A DNA stretch of 8,261 bases from Candidatus Omnitrophica bacterium 4484_49 (GCA_002085265.1 NATI01000036.1:1-8261), one strand, 5' to 3'. Shown: positions 1 to 6,356, counted from the stretch's first letter. Made by a program: numbers and translations. The notes: generated by a model not told the origin, from the sequence alone.

Positions 1-636
1 AGTGGGTATTTTTCTCCTCTTGATCCCATTCCGGGGATTGGCTGGTCTTATAAAATAACTCAAACCGCCTTCAAACTTCAACCCGGAGAGACGAGCGATG
101 TAATTCAGCTGGGAGACACTTTTTTTATTCTCAAAGTTAAAGATAAAAAACCACCTTACATTCCGGAATTTAAAGAGGTTGAACAGCAGGTAGAACTGAA
201 ACTCAAAAAGAAGAAAGCGGAATTACTGGCAGAAGAAGCCGCACAGAAATACCTGAATGAAATATTAAATCTCACAAAAGAGAATAAATCACTTGAGGAA
301 TATCTTCAACAGAACAATCTCGCCCTGAAAACAACTGATATTGTTACCAGAAATAAATACATCCCTGAAGTCGGTAGTGCCAGCCAGATAATAGATAATA
401 TTCGCAATCCGGAAAAAGGTAAATTCTATCCCCAGCCGGTGAGAGTCAACGCCGGATACCTCCTGCTGAGAATAGACGAGCTAATTCCTGCAGACAGAAA
501 AGAGTTTGAAAAGGTAAAAAATAAATTTAAAGAAAAAATCCTGAAGAATAGAAAAAATAAACGGCTGGAAGAGTGGTTTAACCAATTAAAGGAACGGGCA
601 AATTTAGAAGTATACTTTACATTGAAAGAACATTAA
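1..636 (+). CDS. Parvulin-type peptidyl-prolyl cis-trans isomerase (PpiD/SurA-like), C-terminal part
   Basis: The reading frame is open from the first base and ends with TAA at 634-636, giving 211 residues of a gene truncated by the window edge. The GTG at 439 is internal, because the same frame continues upstream with family-like sequence. Residues 1-55 look like the end of a rotamase domain: a GYFSPLDPIPGIG stretch, then AFKLQPGETSDV, then FFILKVKDKKPPYIPEF. This matches the parvulin pattern of F-x-L-x-P-G-E-x-S followed by a strand and a K-P-P linker. Residues 56-100 are a lysine/glutamate-rich helix, probably coiled-coil, and the rest resembles the degenerate second domain and terminal helix of PpiD proteins. 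Such proteins assist folding of exported proteins, usually anchored by an N-terminal membrane helix that would lie outside this window. It is the only plus-strand gene and converges on the glycosyltransferase. The exact subfamily is uncertain. Confidence 0.82.
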   Translation, partial: SGYFSPLDPIPGIGWSYKITQTAFKLQPGETSDVIQLGDTFFILKVKDKKPPYIPEFKEVEQQVELKLKKKKAELLAEEAAQKYLNEILNLTKENKSLEEYLQQNNLALKTTDIVTRNKYIPEVGSASQIIDNIRNPEKGKFYPQPVRVNAGYLLLRIDELIPADRKEFEKVKNKFKEKILKNRKNKRLEEWFNQLKERANLEVYFTLKEH

Positions 637-2153
637 AAGATTTTACAGATCAGTCCATCTGTAAAAAACTTACATTTTTTAAGTTTCCAGTAATTTATTA
701 TCTCCTGGAAATTCGGCAAATACCATCTTCTTTTATTATAAAAATATACAAGGTATTTTTCTCCCTTTATATTCCGAACTTCTACCATCTGATCCAGGAA
801 TCTATCATTGGGCCTATTATTCACTGGATAGGCATAACAAGGAATATAATATGCTACTCGTCCGGTTAAAATATAGATAGCATCAGGTGCATTGCTATAA
901 ATTATCACTCCCGGAGGTAATTTTTTCACTGCCTGTATTGTCTGTGAATTTCTCCATACCTTATTTGAATACCCCCAACCTTGCCGAGAGGCTTTTAGGA
1001 CCCAGTTATAACTTCGGGAACAATAAAATCCAAACAAAATAACTCCCGCTATAATAAATAAAAAAGTAGATGCTTTACAAAGGTGATAAAGTGGGACTTT
1101 AGATAAAATAAACATTATGAAAATAAGAGAAAAAATGAAAAGTGGAAACAAAATCCTGGGCTCTAACCATGTATCAGCGCCAAAATACCTTACCACTATT
1201 AACACTTCTCCCGCATATAAAAGAACAGCGGCTAATAACACAGGCCAAACTCTTTCTTTTTTAAAAAAAATCCTGATAGAGATACCTTTAAGGCTCAGAT
1301 TTATATATAAAATAATTAAACCTAAAACAATAACCCCGCCAAAAATAGCTTTCAAATATATGGGGAAACTGAATGGCCATACCCAACTTCTGATTACCTC
1401 CAGTCCATATTTTATCTTTTCCCAACAAGGGTATATTCCTTTTCGAATATTCTCAGGGTGGACATAATAACTCCTGTGAGACAAAATCCACAATGTGGGA
1501 GGCGAAAGAGCCAATAATAGATATAAAACACTATGATAAATTTTCTGTCTGGTATTACATAACCAACATATCACTAATATCCCCAAAAGGATAAGAAACA
1601 TTCCTGCATATCGAGTTAAAATTGTAAGGCCAGTTATAATACTCCAGAATAAAAGGATGGAAATTCTGGGTCCAGAAATATAAAGAAGTATAAAAAGAAA
1701 ACTCAATTCTATTAGGAATATAAACACCGGTTCCGATAGGGCCATGGAAAATAAGAGTAATGTATTTTTATAACTGATAAAAAACAACGTACCTACAATC
1801 ACCGGCCAATTTTTGTTAGTGATATTTTTTAAAATAATACCGGTGAGAAAAATACTTCCTGCAAATAAAAAAGCATTAAGCCATCTAACTCCAATTACAG
1901 GATCAATCCCTATTAGATTTATCCCTCCCAGAATTATAGGGTATAAAGGAGGAAATACGACCAGTGGTTCTACCTTCCCATTAAGGTGAAGGGCAGATAT
2001 TCCTTTCCCTATAGATAAGTTCCTTGCAGCCATAATATACGTCACCGAATCTGCAGACATCCCCACCCCATGTTGGGTAGTGAGCAGGACAAGAAAAGAT
2101 CCTCCTATTGCCAGACATAAGAGTATCAGGAAAAGGCAATTAGATAAATTCAC
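633..2153 (-). CDS. GT-C fold membrane glycosyltransferase (GT39/ArnT-like)
   Basis: This 506-residue protein has about ten or more hydrophobic segments, beginning with an uncleaved-looking helix at residues 5-26. The first outer loop carries SADSVTY with Asp35, the expected position of the catalytic or metal-binding Asp of GT-C enzymes. It is followed by PPLYPII (68-74), SEPVF (140-144) and LTRYAGM (179-185), all typical of the PMT/ArnT-like group. The last roughly 110 residues are a soluble, presumably extracytoplasmic domain starting near PPGVIIYSNAPD. Members transfer sugars from polyprenyl-phosphate donors to lipids or proteins; the substrate cannot be predicted. The start is GTG, whose bases overlap the nrdR stop (GTGA, 2150-2153), with only a weak AGAAGAGA purine stretch upstream. 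It is the last gene of the minus-strand operon and has no obvious link to nucleotide metabolism. Parts are locally very AT-rich (1261-1320 is 12/60 G+C), partly explained by Phe/Ile/Leu codons. Confidence 0.85.
   Translation of the reverse strand: MNLSNCLFLILLCLAIGGSFLVLLTTQHGVGMSADSVTYIMAARNLSIGKGISALHLNGKVEPLVVFPPLYPIILGGINLIGIDPVIGVRWLNAFLFAGSIFLTGIILKNITNKNWPVIVGTLFFISYKNTLLLFSMALSEPVFIFLIELSFLFILLYISGPRISILLFWSIITGLTILTRYAGMFLILLGILVICWLCNTRQKIYHSVLYLLLALSPPTLWILSHRSYYVHPENIRKGIYPCWEKIKYGLEVIRSWVWPFSFPIYLKAIFGGVIVLGLIILYINLSLKGISIRIFFKKERVWPVLLAAVLLYAGEVLIVVRYFGADTWLEPRILFPLFIFSLIFIMFILSKVPLYHLCKASTFLFIIAGVILFGFYCSRSYNWVLKASRQGWGYSNKVWRNSQTIQAVKKLPPGVIIYSNAPDAIYILTGRVAYYIPCYAYPVNNRPNDRFLDQMVEVRNIKGEKYLVYFYNKRRWYLPNFQEIINYWKLKKCKFFTDGLICKIF
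641..666. terminator. Perfect 10-bp inverted repeat at the convergent gene ends, possible bidirectional terminator
   Basis: TTTTACAGAT (641-650), a six-base loop CAGTCC, and its exact reverse complement ATCTGTAAAA (657-666). On the minus strand the stem is encoded by the last codons of the glycosyltransferase gene and is followed at once by TCTTTTAA, a short U-rich tract that includes the stop codon. On the plus strand it begins four bases after the isomerase stop; the nearest T-run is T6 at 675-680, eight bases beyond the stem. The stem has only 2 G/C pairs in 10, so it would be a weak terminator. The structure is seen; the function is inferred. Confidence 0.45.
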
Positions 2154-2608
2154 TCTCTTCTGGTCAGTAGCCTATCTAATGCCTGTTTGAATTCCTCGAT
2201 ATCCTTAAACTCCTTGTATACGGAAGCAAACCGCACATATGCTACCTGATCTAATTTGTGAAGATATTTCATAACCAGCTGGCCTATGGTCCTGGTAGGA
2301 ATTTCACGGACGTTTTTCTTCTCTATATCAGATTCAATTTTATCCACTATTTTTTCCATCTCCTCTATACTCACAGGCCTTTTTTCACAGGCTTTCCTTA
2401 TCCCATTTAATATTTTCTCACGGTCAAATTCTTCTCTTCTGCCATCTTTTTTTATCACCATAAGAGGAATATGTTCTACCCTTTCATAAGTGGTAAATCG
2501 CTTCCCGCATTTAAGACATTCCCTCCTCCTGCGGATAATAGTATCATCGGAACTACTTCGAGAATCTATAACCCTATCCTCTTTGTGGCCACAATATGGA
2601 CATTTCAT
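2150..2608 (-). CDS. nrdR: Transcriptional repressor NrdR
   Basis: At 152 residues this matches the usual family length. The N-terminal zinc ribbon has Cys3 and Cys6 (CPYC) paired with Cys31 and Cys34 (CLKC), and an intervening arginine-rich RRRREC stretch. The ATP-cone domain begins near VIKKDGRREEFDREKIL (residues 51-67) and runs to about residue 140. In known bacteria NrdR binds ATP/dATP and represses ribonucleotide reductase genes through paired NrdR boxes. No reductase gene is present here, and I noticed no NrdR box in the window. The ATG (2606-2608) overlaps the TGA of the dCMP deaminase as ATGA, and the upstream bases lack a clear Shine-Dalgarno, so translation is probably coupled to the upstream gene. 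Both neighbours act on deoxynucleotide supply, a sensible association. Confidence 0.96.
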   Translation of the reverse strand: MKCPYCGHKEDRVIDSRSSSDDTIIRRRRECLKCGKRFTTYERVEHIPLMVIKKDGRREEFDREKILNGIRKACEKRPVSIEEMEKIVDKIESDIEKKNVREIPTRTIGQLVMKYLHKLDQVAYVRFASVYKEFKDIEEFKQALDRLLTRRE

Positions 2609-3093
2609 TTCTGGTTGTTAGTTGGCTGGTTAGTTAGTTGGCTGGAATTGACTAATTTACGTAGTTTCACCTTGGCTTCTTCCAGCATTTCAACTGACAA
2701 TTCATCCGGATAACCATCTCCAAAAACTATTTCTTTTATTCCGGCATTTATCAGCATTTTGGCACAGATAATACAGGGCTGATTTGTGCAGTATAAAGTA
2801 GCTCCTTTCAGACTTATGCCATGTAATGCTGCTTGCAAAAGAGCATTTTGTTCAGCATGCAATCCCCGACACAACTCATGTCTCTGTCCCGAAGGTACAT
2901 TAAGTTTCTCCCGCAGACAACCGGTTACTTCACAATGGGTTATTCCAGAAGGAGCGCCATTATACCCTGTAGTGAGTATCCTTCTGTCCTTTACGATAAC
3001 TGCCCCTACCTTTCTGCGCAAACAGGTAGAACGCTGAGCGACAATATAGGCAATTTGCATAAAATATGTATCCCAATCCGGCCTTTTATTCAT
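2605..3093 (-). CDS. comEB: Deoxycytidylate (dCMP) deaminase, ComEB-like
   Basis: This 162-residue cytidine/deoxycytidylate deaminase family protein has the zinc and proton-shuttle motif HAEQN (His79, Glu81) and the zinc cysteines PCIICAK (Cys107, Cys110). The N-terminal RPDWDTYFM, RSTCLRRKVGAVIVKD and TGYNGAPSG segments are characteristic of dCMP deaminases. The enzyme converts dCMP to dUMP for thymidylate synthesis; in Bacillus the homologue is named ComEB. The ATG at 3093 overlaps the end of glyA by 8 nt, and the start is well placed because the conserved RPDWD motif follows at once. Only weak purine sequence (GGAAATAGG) lies upstream, again suggesting coupling. The last 12 or so residues (SQLTNQPTNNQK) are low complexity and are encoded by a short tandem-like repeat, so they look like an added tail rather than part of the fold. 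Confidence 0.95.
   Translation of the reverse strand: MNKRPDWDTYFMQIAYIVAQRSTCLRRKVGAVIVKDRRILTTGYNGAPSGITHCEVTGCLREKLNVPSGQRHELCRGLHAEQNALLQAALHGISLKGATLYCTNQPCIICAKMLINAGIKEIVFGDGYPDELSVEMLEEAKVKLRKLVNSSQLTNQPTNNQK
2611..2645. repeat. Low-complexity TTAG/GGCTGG direct repeat inside the deaminase 3' end
   Basis: TTAGTTGGCTGG occurs exactly at 2618-2629 and 2634-2645, separated by a TTAG at 2630-2633, and is flanked at 2611-2617 by the related CTGGTTG. On the coding (minus) strand this becomes CCAGCCAACTAA units read as a Gln/Thr/Asn/Pro-rich tail. It lies directly upstream of the nrdR start. It is too short and irregular to be a CRISPR unit and looks like slippage-prone microsatellite-type sequence. 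Confidence 0.8.
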
Positions 3094-4390
3094 CGCCTAT
3101 TTCCGGATAAAGAGGGAAATTCTTAAGTAACTCCAGAACTTCCTCTCTGACTTCGGCAATCACCTTCTCATCTCCTTTACTTCTCAATACCCTATCTATC
3201 AAATCTACAATTATTATCATCTCTTCTTCCTTCATTCCTCTGGTGGTAACTGCTGGTGTGCCTATCCTTATCCCACTGGTTACAAAAGGAGAGAGTTTAT
3301 CGTAAGGGATAAGATTCTTATTTACTGTAATATTTGCAGCCTCCAGCCAAAAAGATGCGTCTTTACCAGTTATTCCATACGTGGAATAAAGATCAAGTAA
3401 AAGAAGATGGTTATCAGTTCCTCCAGTTATAACCCGGTAGCCTTTTTTATCAAACTCAGAAGCAAGTTTCTTAGCATTGGCAACAATCTGTCTTTGATAT
3501 TCAATGAACTCCGGTCTACTTGCTTCCTTAAAAGCCACTGCCTTGGCAGCAATTATATGCAAAAGAGGTCCTCCCTGAATGCCCGGGAACACACTGACAT
3601 CTATTAACTTGGCATGTTTATTGGAAGTTAAAATTATCCCCCCACGAGCACCCCGCAATGTCTTATGGGTGGTAGAAGTAACAAAATCTATTCCAGCAGT
3701 ACAGGGGTTAGGATGAAGACCTGCTATCACCAGTCCAGCAATATGAGCGATGTCTGCCATTACATAGGCAGAAACCTCATCCCCTATTTGTCGGAATTTT
3801 TCAAAGTCCAGAATTCGGGGATAAGCACTATGACCAGCAACTATAATTTTCGGCTTATGCTTTTTGGCTAACTCTCTTACATTTTCGTAATCTATTAAAT
3901 TTGATTCTGGATCCACTCCATATCTGACAACATTATAAATCATGCCTGAAAAATTTTTGGAGTGCCCATGGGACAGATGCCCTCCAGAGGCAATATCCAG
4001 CGCAAGTATGGTATCTCCCGGTTTTAACACTGCAAAATATACTGCCATATTGGCCTGAGTGCCAGAATGAGGCTGAACATTAGCATGCTCTGCCCTGAAC
4101 AATTTTCTGGCTCTCTCTCTGGCTATTTCCTCCACTTTATCCACATAACTGCATCCTCCATACCAGCGAGCATTGGGATAACCTTCAGCATATTTGTTGG
4201 TTAAAACAGATGCTGCTGCTTCCAAAACTGCAGTGGAGACTACATTTTCACTGGCAATCAACTCCAGATTTTCTCTAAGGCGGTTTAACTCCTGAATTAT
4301 CAGAGAATAGATTTCAGGGTCAACCTCTTTAATCTTCTGATATAAAGTTACGACGTTCAACCTCTGTGATTTTGCCCACTCTTCTCTCAT
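3086..4390 (-). CDS. glyA: Serine hydroxymethyltransferase
   Basis: PLP enzyme that interconverts serine and glycine, transferring the hydroxymethyl carbon to tetrahydrofolate; it supplies glycine and one-carbon units used by the purine genes upstream. From the ATG at 4390 it is 434 residues, normal for bacteria. Visible motifs include NLELIASENVVS near the N-terminus, KYAEGYPNARWYGG, QPHSGTQAN, MADIAHIAGLV, the PLP-lysine motif TSTTHKTLRG (Lys243 in this numbering) and FVTSGIRIGTPAVTTRG. A TTG at 4405 is in frame, but I prefer ATG 4390 because GGAGG (4400-4396) sits five bases before it; the TTG would begin before that site. The gene overlaps rpiB by 62 nt and the deaminase by 8 nt. Small departures from the pattern I recall are RWYGGCSYVD (usually Y-Y-G-G-C-E) and LRGARGG (usually G-P-R-G-G). 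Confidence 0.96.
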   Translation of the reverse strand: MREEWAKSQRLNVVTLYQKIKEVDPEIYSLIIQELNRLRENLELIASENVVSTAVLEAAASVLTNKYAEGYPNARWYGGCSYVDKVEEIARERARKLFRAEHANVQPHSGTQANMAVYFAVLKPGDTILALDIASGGHLSHGHSKNFSGMIYNVVRYGVDPESNLIDYENVRELAKKHKPKIIVAGHSAYPRILDFEKFRQIGDEVSAYVMADIAHIAGLVIAGLHPNPCTAGIDFVTSTTHKTLRGARGGIILTSNKHAKLIDVSVFPGIQGGPLLHIIAAKAVAFKEASRPEFIEYQRQIVANAKKLASEFDKKGYRVITGGTDNHLLLLDLYSTYGITGKDASFWLEAANITVNKNLIPYDKLSPFVTSGIRIGTPAVTTRGMKEEEMIIIVDLIDRVLRSKGDEKVIAEVREEVLELLKNFPLYPEIGDE

Positions 4391-4787
4391 GTCTTCCTCC
4401 CTCAAACTTACAATTCAGCCAGTTGTGGAGAATCCCCTCTATCTCCTCCTCAGGGGTAAAATTAGCACTTAACACAAGCACATTGGCATTATTATGCTCT
4501 CTGGCCATCTTCGCCATCTGAGAATTAAGACATAGAGCCGCCCTTACACCCTTAAATTTATTGGCAACTATGGACATACCTATACCAGTTCCACATATGA
4601 GTATAACCGAATCTACACTGCGATTCAAAAATTTTTCAATTGCTAAAACTGCAAAATCAGGGTAATCACAGGAATCCGCAGTATATGTGCCCACATCCAT
4701 CACTTCTATTTTTAGTGAAGTGAGTAGAGACTTAACCCTCTCCTTGAGCTGAAATCCCCGATGGTCACTTGCGATACTTATCTTCAT
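4329..4787 (-). CDS. rpiB: Ribose-5-phosphate isomerase B
   Basis: This 152-residue RpiB/LacAB-family protein interconverts ribulose-5-phosphate and ribose-5-phosphate, the precursor of PRPP. Diagnostic residues are Asp8-His9 in ASDHRG, the catalytic Cys65 within ICGTGIGMSI, His98 in AREHNNANVL, and the phosphate-binding basic cluster in FEGGRHERRV (His133, Arg135, Arg136). The single active-site Cys and length argue for RpiB rather than a LacA/LacB subunit. The ATG at 4787 is preceded by AAGGAG with eight bases spacing (ATTGAAAG), located inside the upstream phosphatase gene, which it overlaps by 23 nt. The 3' end overlaps glyA by 62 nt. The overlap is credible because both the RpiB C-terminal motif and the glyA N-terminus are family-like. 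Confidence 0.96.
   Translation of the reverse strand: MKISIASDHRGFQLKERVKSLLTSLKIEVMDVGTYTADSCDYPDFAVLAIEKFLNRSVDSVILICGTGIGMSIVANKFKGVRAALCLNSQMAKMAREHNNANVLVLSANFTPEEEIEGILHNWLNCKFEGGRHERRVGKITEVERRNFISED
4388..4402 (-). promoter_or_regulatory. glyA ribosome-binding site and ATG nested in rpiB codons
   Basis: On the minus strand AGGGAGGA (4402-4395) precedes ATG (4390-4388), with five bases between GGAGG and the start. In the rpiB frame the same bases are the codons for Glu129-Gly-Gly-Arg-His133-Glu134, the conserved FEGGRH motif near the RpiB C-terminus. This site decides the glyA start over the upstream TTG at 4405. Confidence 0.8.
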
Positions 4788-5232
4788 CTTTCAATCTCCT
4801 TACAATCTCTTTCAGATAAAACTTTAAATCCAGAACCAGCCCTTCATACACTTCAGGAGGCTTACCGATAGGGTCAATTATATCCTTTTTCCCCTGATTT
4901 GCAAACTCGGTTAACAGGAATACTTTCTTTTCCACCTGAGGATAATCCTCCACTATTTGCTGTCGATGTCTCTCCTCCATTACCAAAATAACATCAGCCC
5001 AATCCAGGAGTGGAGGATTTACAGGCACTGCCTTATGTCCGGAAATATCTATACCCTCCCTTCTCAGAACCTCAATTGCTGGCTTACTGGCAGAGAGTCC
5101 TGAAAGCGTAGCCGTGCCACAACTTTTCACTTCCACATCCAATCCCTGGTTCTTAGCCATTTTCTGAAAAAGAGCAGCAGCCATTGGGGAACGGCAACTA
5201 TTACCGGTGCATACAAATAGAACTTTCAACAC
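4765..5232 (-). CDS. Low-molecular-weight phosphatase family protein (YwlE-like protein-arginine or protein-tyrosine phosphatase)
   Basis: This 155-residue LMW-PTP fold protein has the P-loop near the N-terminus: VCTGNSCRSP, with nucleophile Cys8 and phosphate-binding Arg14. The general acid is Asp120 in DIIDPIG. In Bacillus subtilis YwlE, a Thr in the P-loop (CTGNTCR) is linked to phosphoarginine preference, while tyrosine phosphatases usually carry Ile or a bulky residue; here the position is Ser12. That, plus its place between tsaC and rpiB as in the Bacillus ywl cluster, favours a YwlE-like role, but substrate is unproven and no McsB-type kinase is in the window. The start is GTG at 5232, eight bases after AGGAGG (5246-5241), which is itself formed by two Arg codons of tsaC; the genes overlap by 7 nt. 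A TTG immediately follows the GTG and is a less likely start. Confidence 0.88.
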   Translation of the reverse strand: MLKVLFVCTGNSCRSPMAAALFQKMAKNQGLDVEVKSCGTATLSGLSASKPAIEVLRREGIDISGHKAVPVNPPLLDWADVILVMEERHRQQIVEDYPQVEKKVFLLTEFANQGKKDIIDPIGKPPEVYEGLVLDLKFYLKEIVRRLKDEDKYRK

Positions 5233-5846
5233 CCCTTAATCCTCCTAATTATTTCAGCAGTCACAAAAGGAGGTCCCTCCCTGAGTAATTTTATTGAACC
5301 CGCAGTTAAATCCACCACTGCTGAAGGGACACATAATTGTGCAGGACCGGAATCAATTACCATATCCACCATCCCCCACAACATATCCATTGCCTCCTGA
5401 GCACTACAGGCTGGACTAAGTCCAGAAGGATTGGCACTGGGAAGACATATCGGTCCCGAGAATCCTTGAATAACGCTCCTGCATACGAGATGCTCAGAGA
5501 TTCTAAATCCTATCTTTCTGTCCTCATTATCAACAACAATGAATGTTACTGGTCCCGGGATTAAATCCCTTATCAACTCCAACCTGTTGAGAGAATCACT
5601 CTTAATATTAAATCTCTTCACCCATTCAGGATAGGCGAGGTTTAAACTGTAAGGTTTCCCTCCTCTTTGAGATTTAACTCTTTCTATTCTCCTCCAGGCA
5701 ATTTCCGAATCGGGGTCGAACCCGATTCCATATACGGTCTCTGTGGGCAATACCACCAGCCCTCCATTTCTCAAAACTTCTACTGCCAATTTTATCCTCT
5801 CCTCCTGAGGATGAAGGGGACTGATTTTCAGATATTCGGTTTTCAT
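5226..5846 (-). CDS. tsaC: L-threonylcarbamoyladenylate synthase (YrdC/Sua5 family, short TsaC type)
   Basis: This 206-residue single YrdC-domain protein lacks the extra C-terminal Sua5 domain. It is expected to make threonylcarbamoyl-AMP from threonine, bicarbonate and ATP, the first step of t6A37 tRNA modification. Motifs: GGLVVLPTETVYGIG (28-42), PGPVTFIV (97-104), the SxN pair in LPSANPSG (Ser137, Asn139) and PSAVVDLT (174-181). The KxR half of the family's KxR...SxN motif is altered: at the expected place the sequence reads Lys58-Ser-Gln60-Arg61, so Gln occupies the Arg position while the spacing to the following KP is kept. The ATG at 5846 overlaps the purE stop as ATGA and has no clear Shine-Dalgarno, implying coupling. 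Homologues are often named ywlC or sua5. Confidence 0.93.
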   Translation of the reverse strand: MKTEYLKISPLHPQEERIKLAVEVLRNGGLVVLPTETVYGIGFDPDSEIAWRRIERVKSQRGGKPYSLNLAYPEWVKRFNIKSDSLNRLELIRDLIPGPVTFIVVDNEDRKIGFRISEHLVCRSVIQGFSGPICLPSANPSGLSPACSAQEAMDMLWGMVDMVIDSGPAQLCVPSAVVDLTAGSIKLLREGPPFVTAEIIRRIKGC

Positions 5847-6346
5847 TCAAACATACTGCTGAGTTTAGCATCCTTTTCCATAACCTTTTTCCTGAGATTC
5901 TCGCGGTATTTATTGATTTTCTTTTTAAGTTTATCATCATAAATAGCCAGAATCTCAGTAGCAAGCAAAACCGCATTCTTAACCCCGAGTTCTCCAATAC
6001 TCATTGTTGCCACAGGGATTCCTGAGGGCATCTGTAATATTGAAATGAAGGCATCCAGCCCTTTTAATTCTCCACCTGGTAAAGGGACACCAATTACCGG
6101 AAGTGTGGTATGGCTGGCAATCACTCCTGGCAAATGAGCAGAAAGTCCTGCACAGGCTATTATCACCTTAATTCCTCTTTTTCCTGCTGAGCGAGCAAAT
6201 TTTCTCACTTCCTCTGGTGACCGATGAGCAGACAAAACCCTCACTTCATACTTTATACCGAAACTTTCCAGAAGTTCCAGCCCGGACTTAATTTTGGGCA
6301 AATCAGAATCACTTCCAATAATCACTGCAACCTGAACCTCAGTCAT
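5843..6346 (-). CDS. purE: N5-carboxyaminoimidazole ribonucleotide mutase (PurE)
   Basis: This 167-residue PurE protein rearranges N5-CAIR to CAIR in de novo purine synthesis. Motifs: GSDSDLP (11-17), SAHRSPE with His41, GLSAHLPGV (67-75), GVPLPGG and the long conserved SILQMPSGIPVAT block (102-114). The SAHR and AHLPG features place it with class I PurE, which normally depends on PurK; no purK is in the window, so it must be elsewhere or be absent. The loop reads ACAGLSAHLPGV where E. coli has AGAGGAAHLPGM; I regard this as a subgroup variant. The C-terminal 30 residues are lysine-rich and helical, as usual for the family. The ATG at 6346 follows AGGAGGAG (6358-6351), and the gene starts 10 nt after purD. 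Confidence 0.96.
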   Translation of the reverse strand: MTEVQVAVIIGSDSDLPKIKSGLELLESFGIKYEVRVLSAHRSPEEVRKFARSAGKRGIKVIIACAGLSAHLPGVIASHTTLPVIGVPLPGGELKGLDAFISILQMPSGIPVATMSIGELGVKNAVLLATEILAIYDDKLKKKINKYRENLRKKVMEKDAKLSSMFE

Positions 6347-6356
6347 AAATCTCCTC

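Noticed and set aside
439..636. A separate 65-residue gene starting at the GTG at 439
   Set aside because: The frame is open back to position 1 and the upstream translation is clearly the same PpiD/SurA-like protein, so this is an internal codon.
684..711. TTTCCAG...CTGGAAA inverted repeat with a 14-base loop as a second terminator
   Set aside because: The stem is only 7 bp with a long loop and no following T-run; such a match is easily due to chance in coding DNA.
1117..1467. 116-residue plus-strand open frame
   Set aside because: It lies antisense to the glycosyltransferase, is lysine/threonine-rich without a recognisable fold, and has no supporting context.
2611..2645. Short repeats as a CRISPR array or mobile-element end
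   Set aside because: Only two 12-bp copies with a 4-bp spacer; no array, no inverted ends, no transposase, and they lie inside a coding sequence.
2833..3126. 97-residue plus-strand open frame opposite the deaminase
   Set aside because: It is antisense to a strongly supported gene and has no domain-like sequence.
4391..4405. TTG at 4405 as the glyA start
   Set aside because: It lies upstream of and within the strong GGAGG site that serves the ATG at 4390, adds only five non-conserved residues, and has no SD of its own.
5674..5997. 107-residue minus-strand open frame across the purE-tsaC junction
   Set aside because: It overlaps two well-identified genes in another frame and its sequence looks like out-of-frame reading of them.
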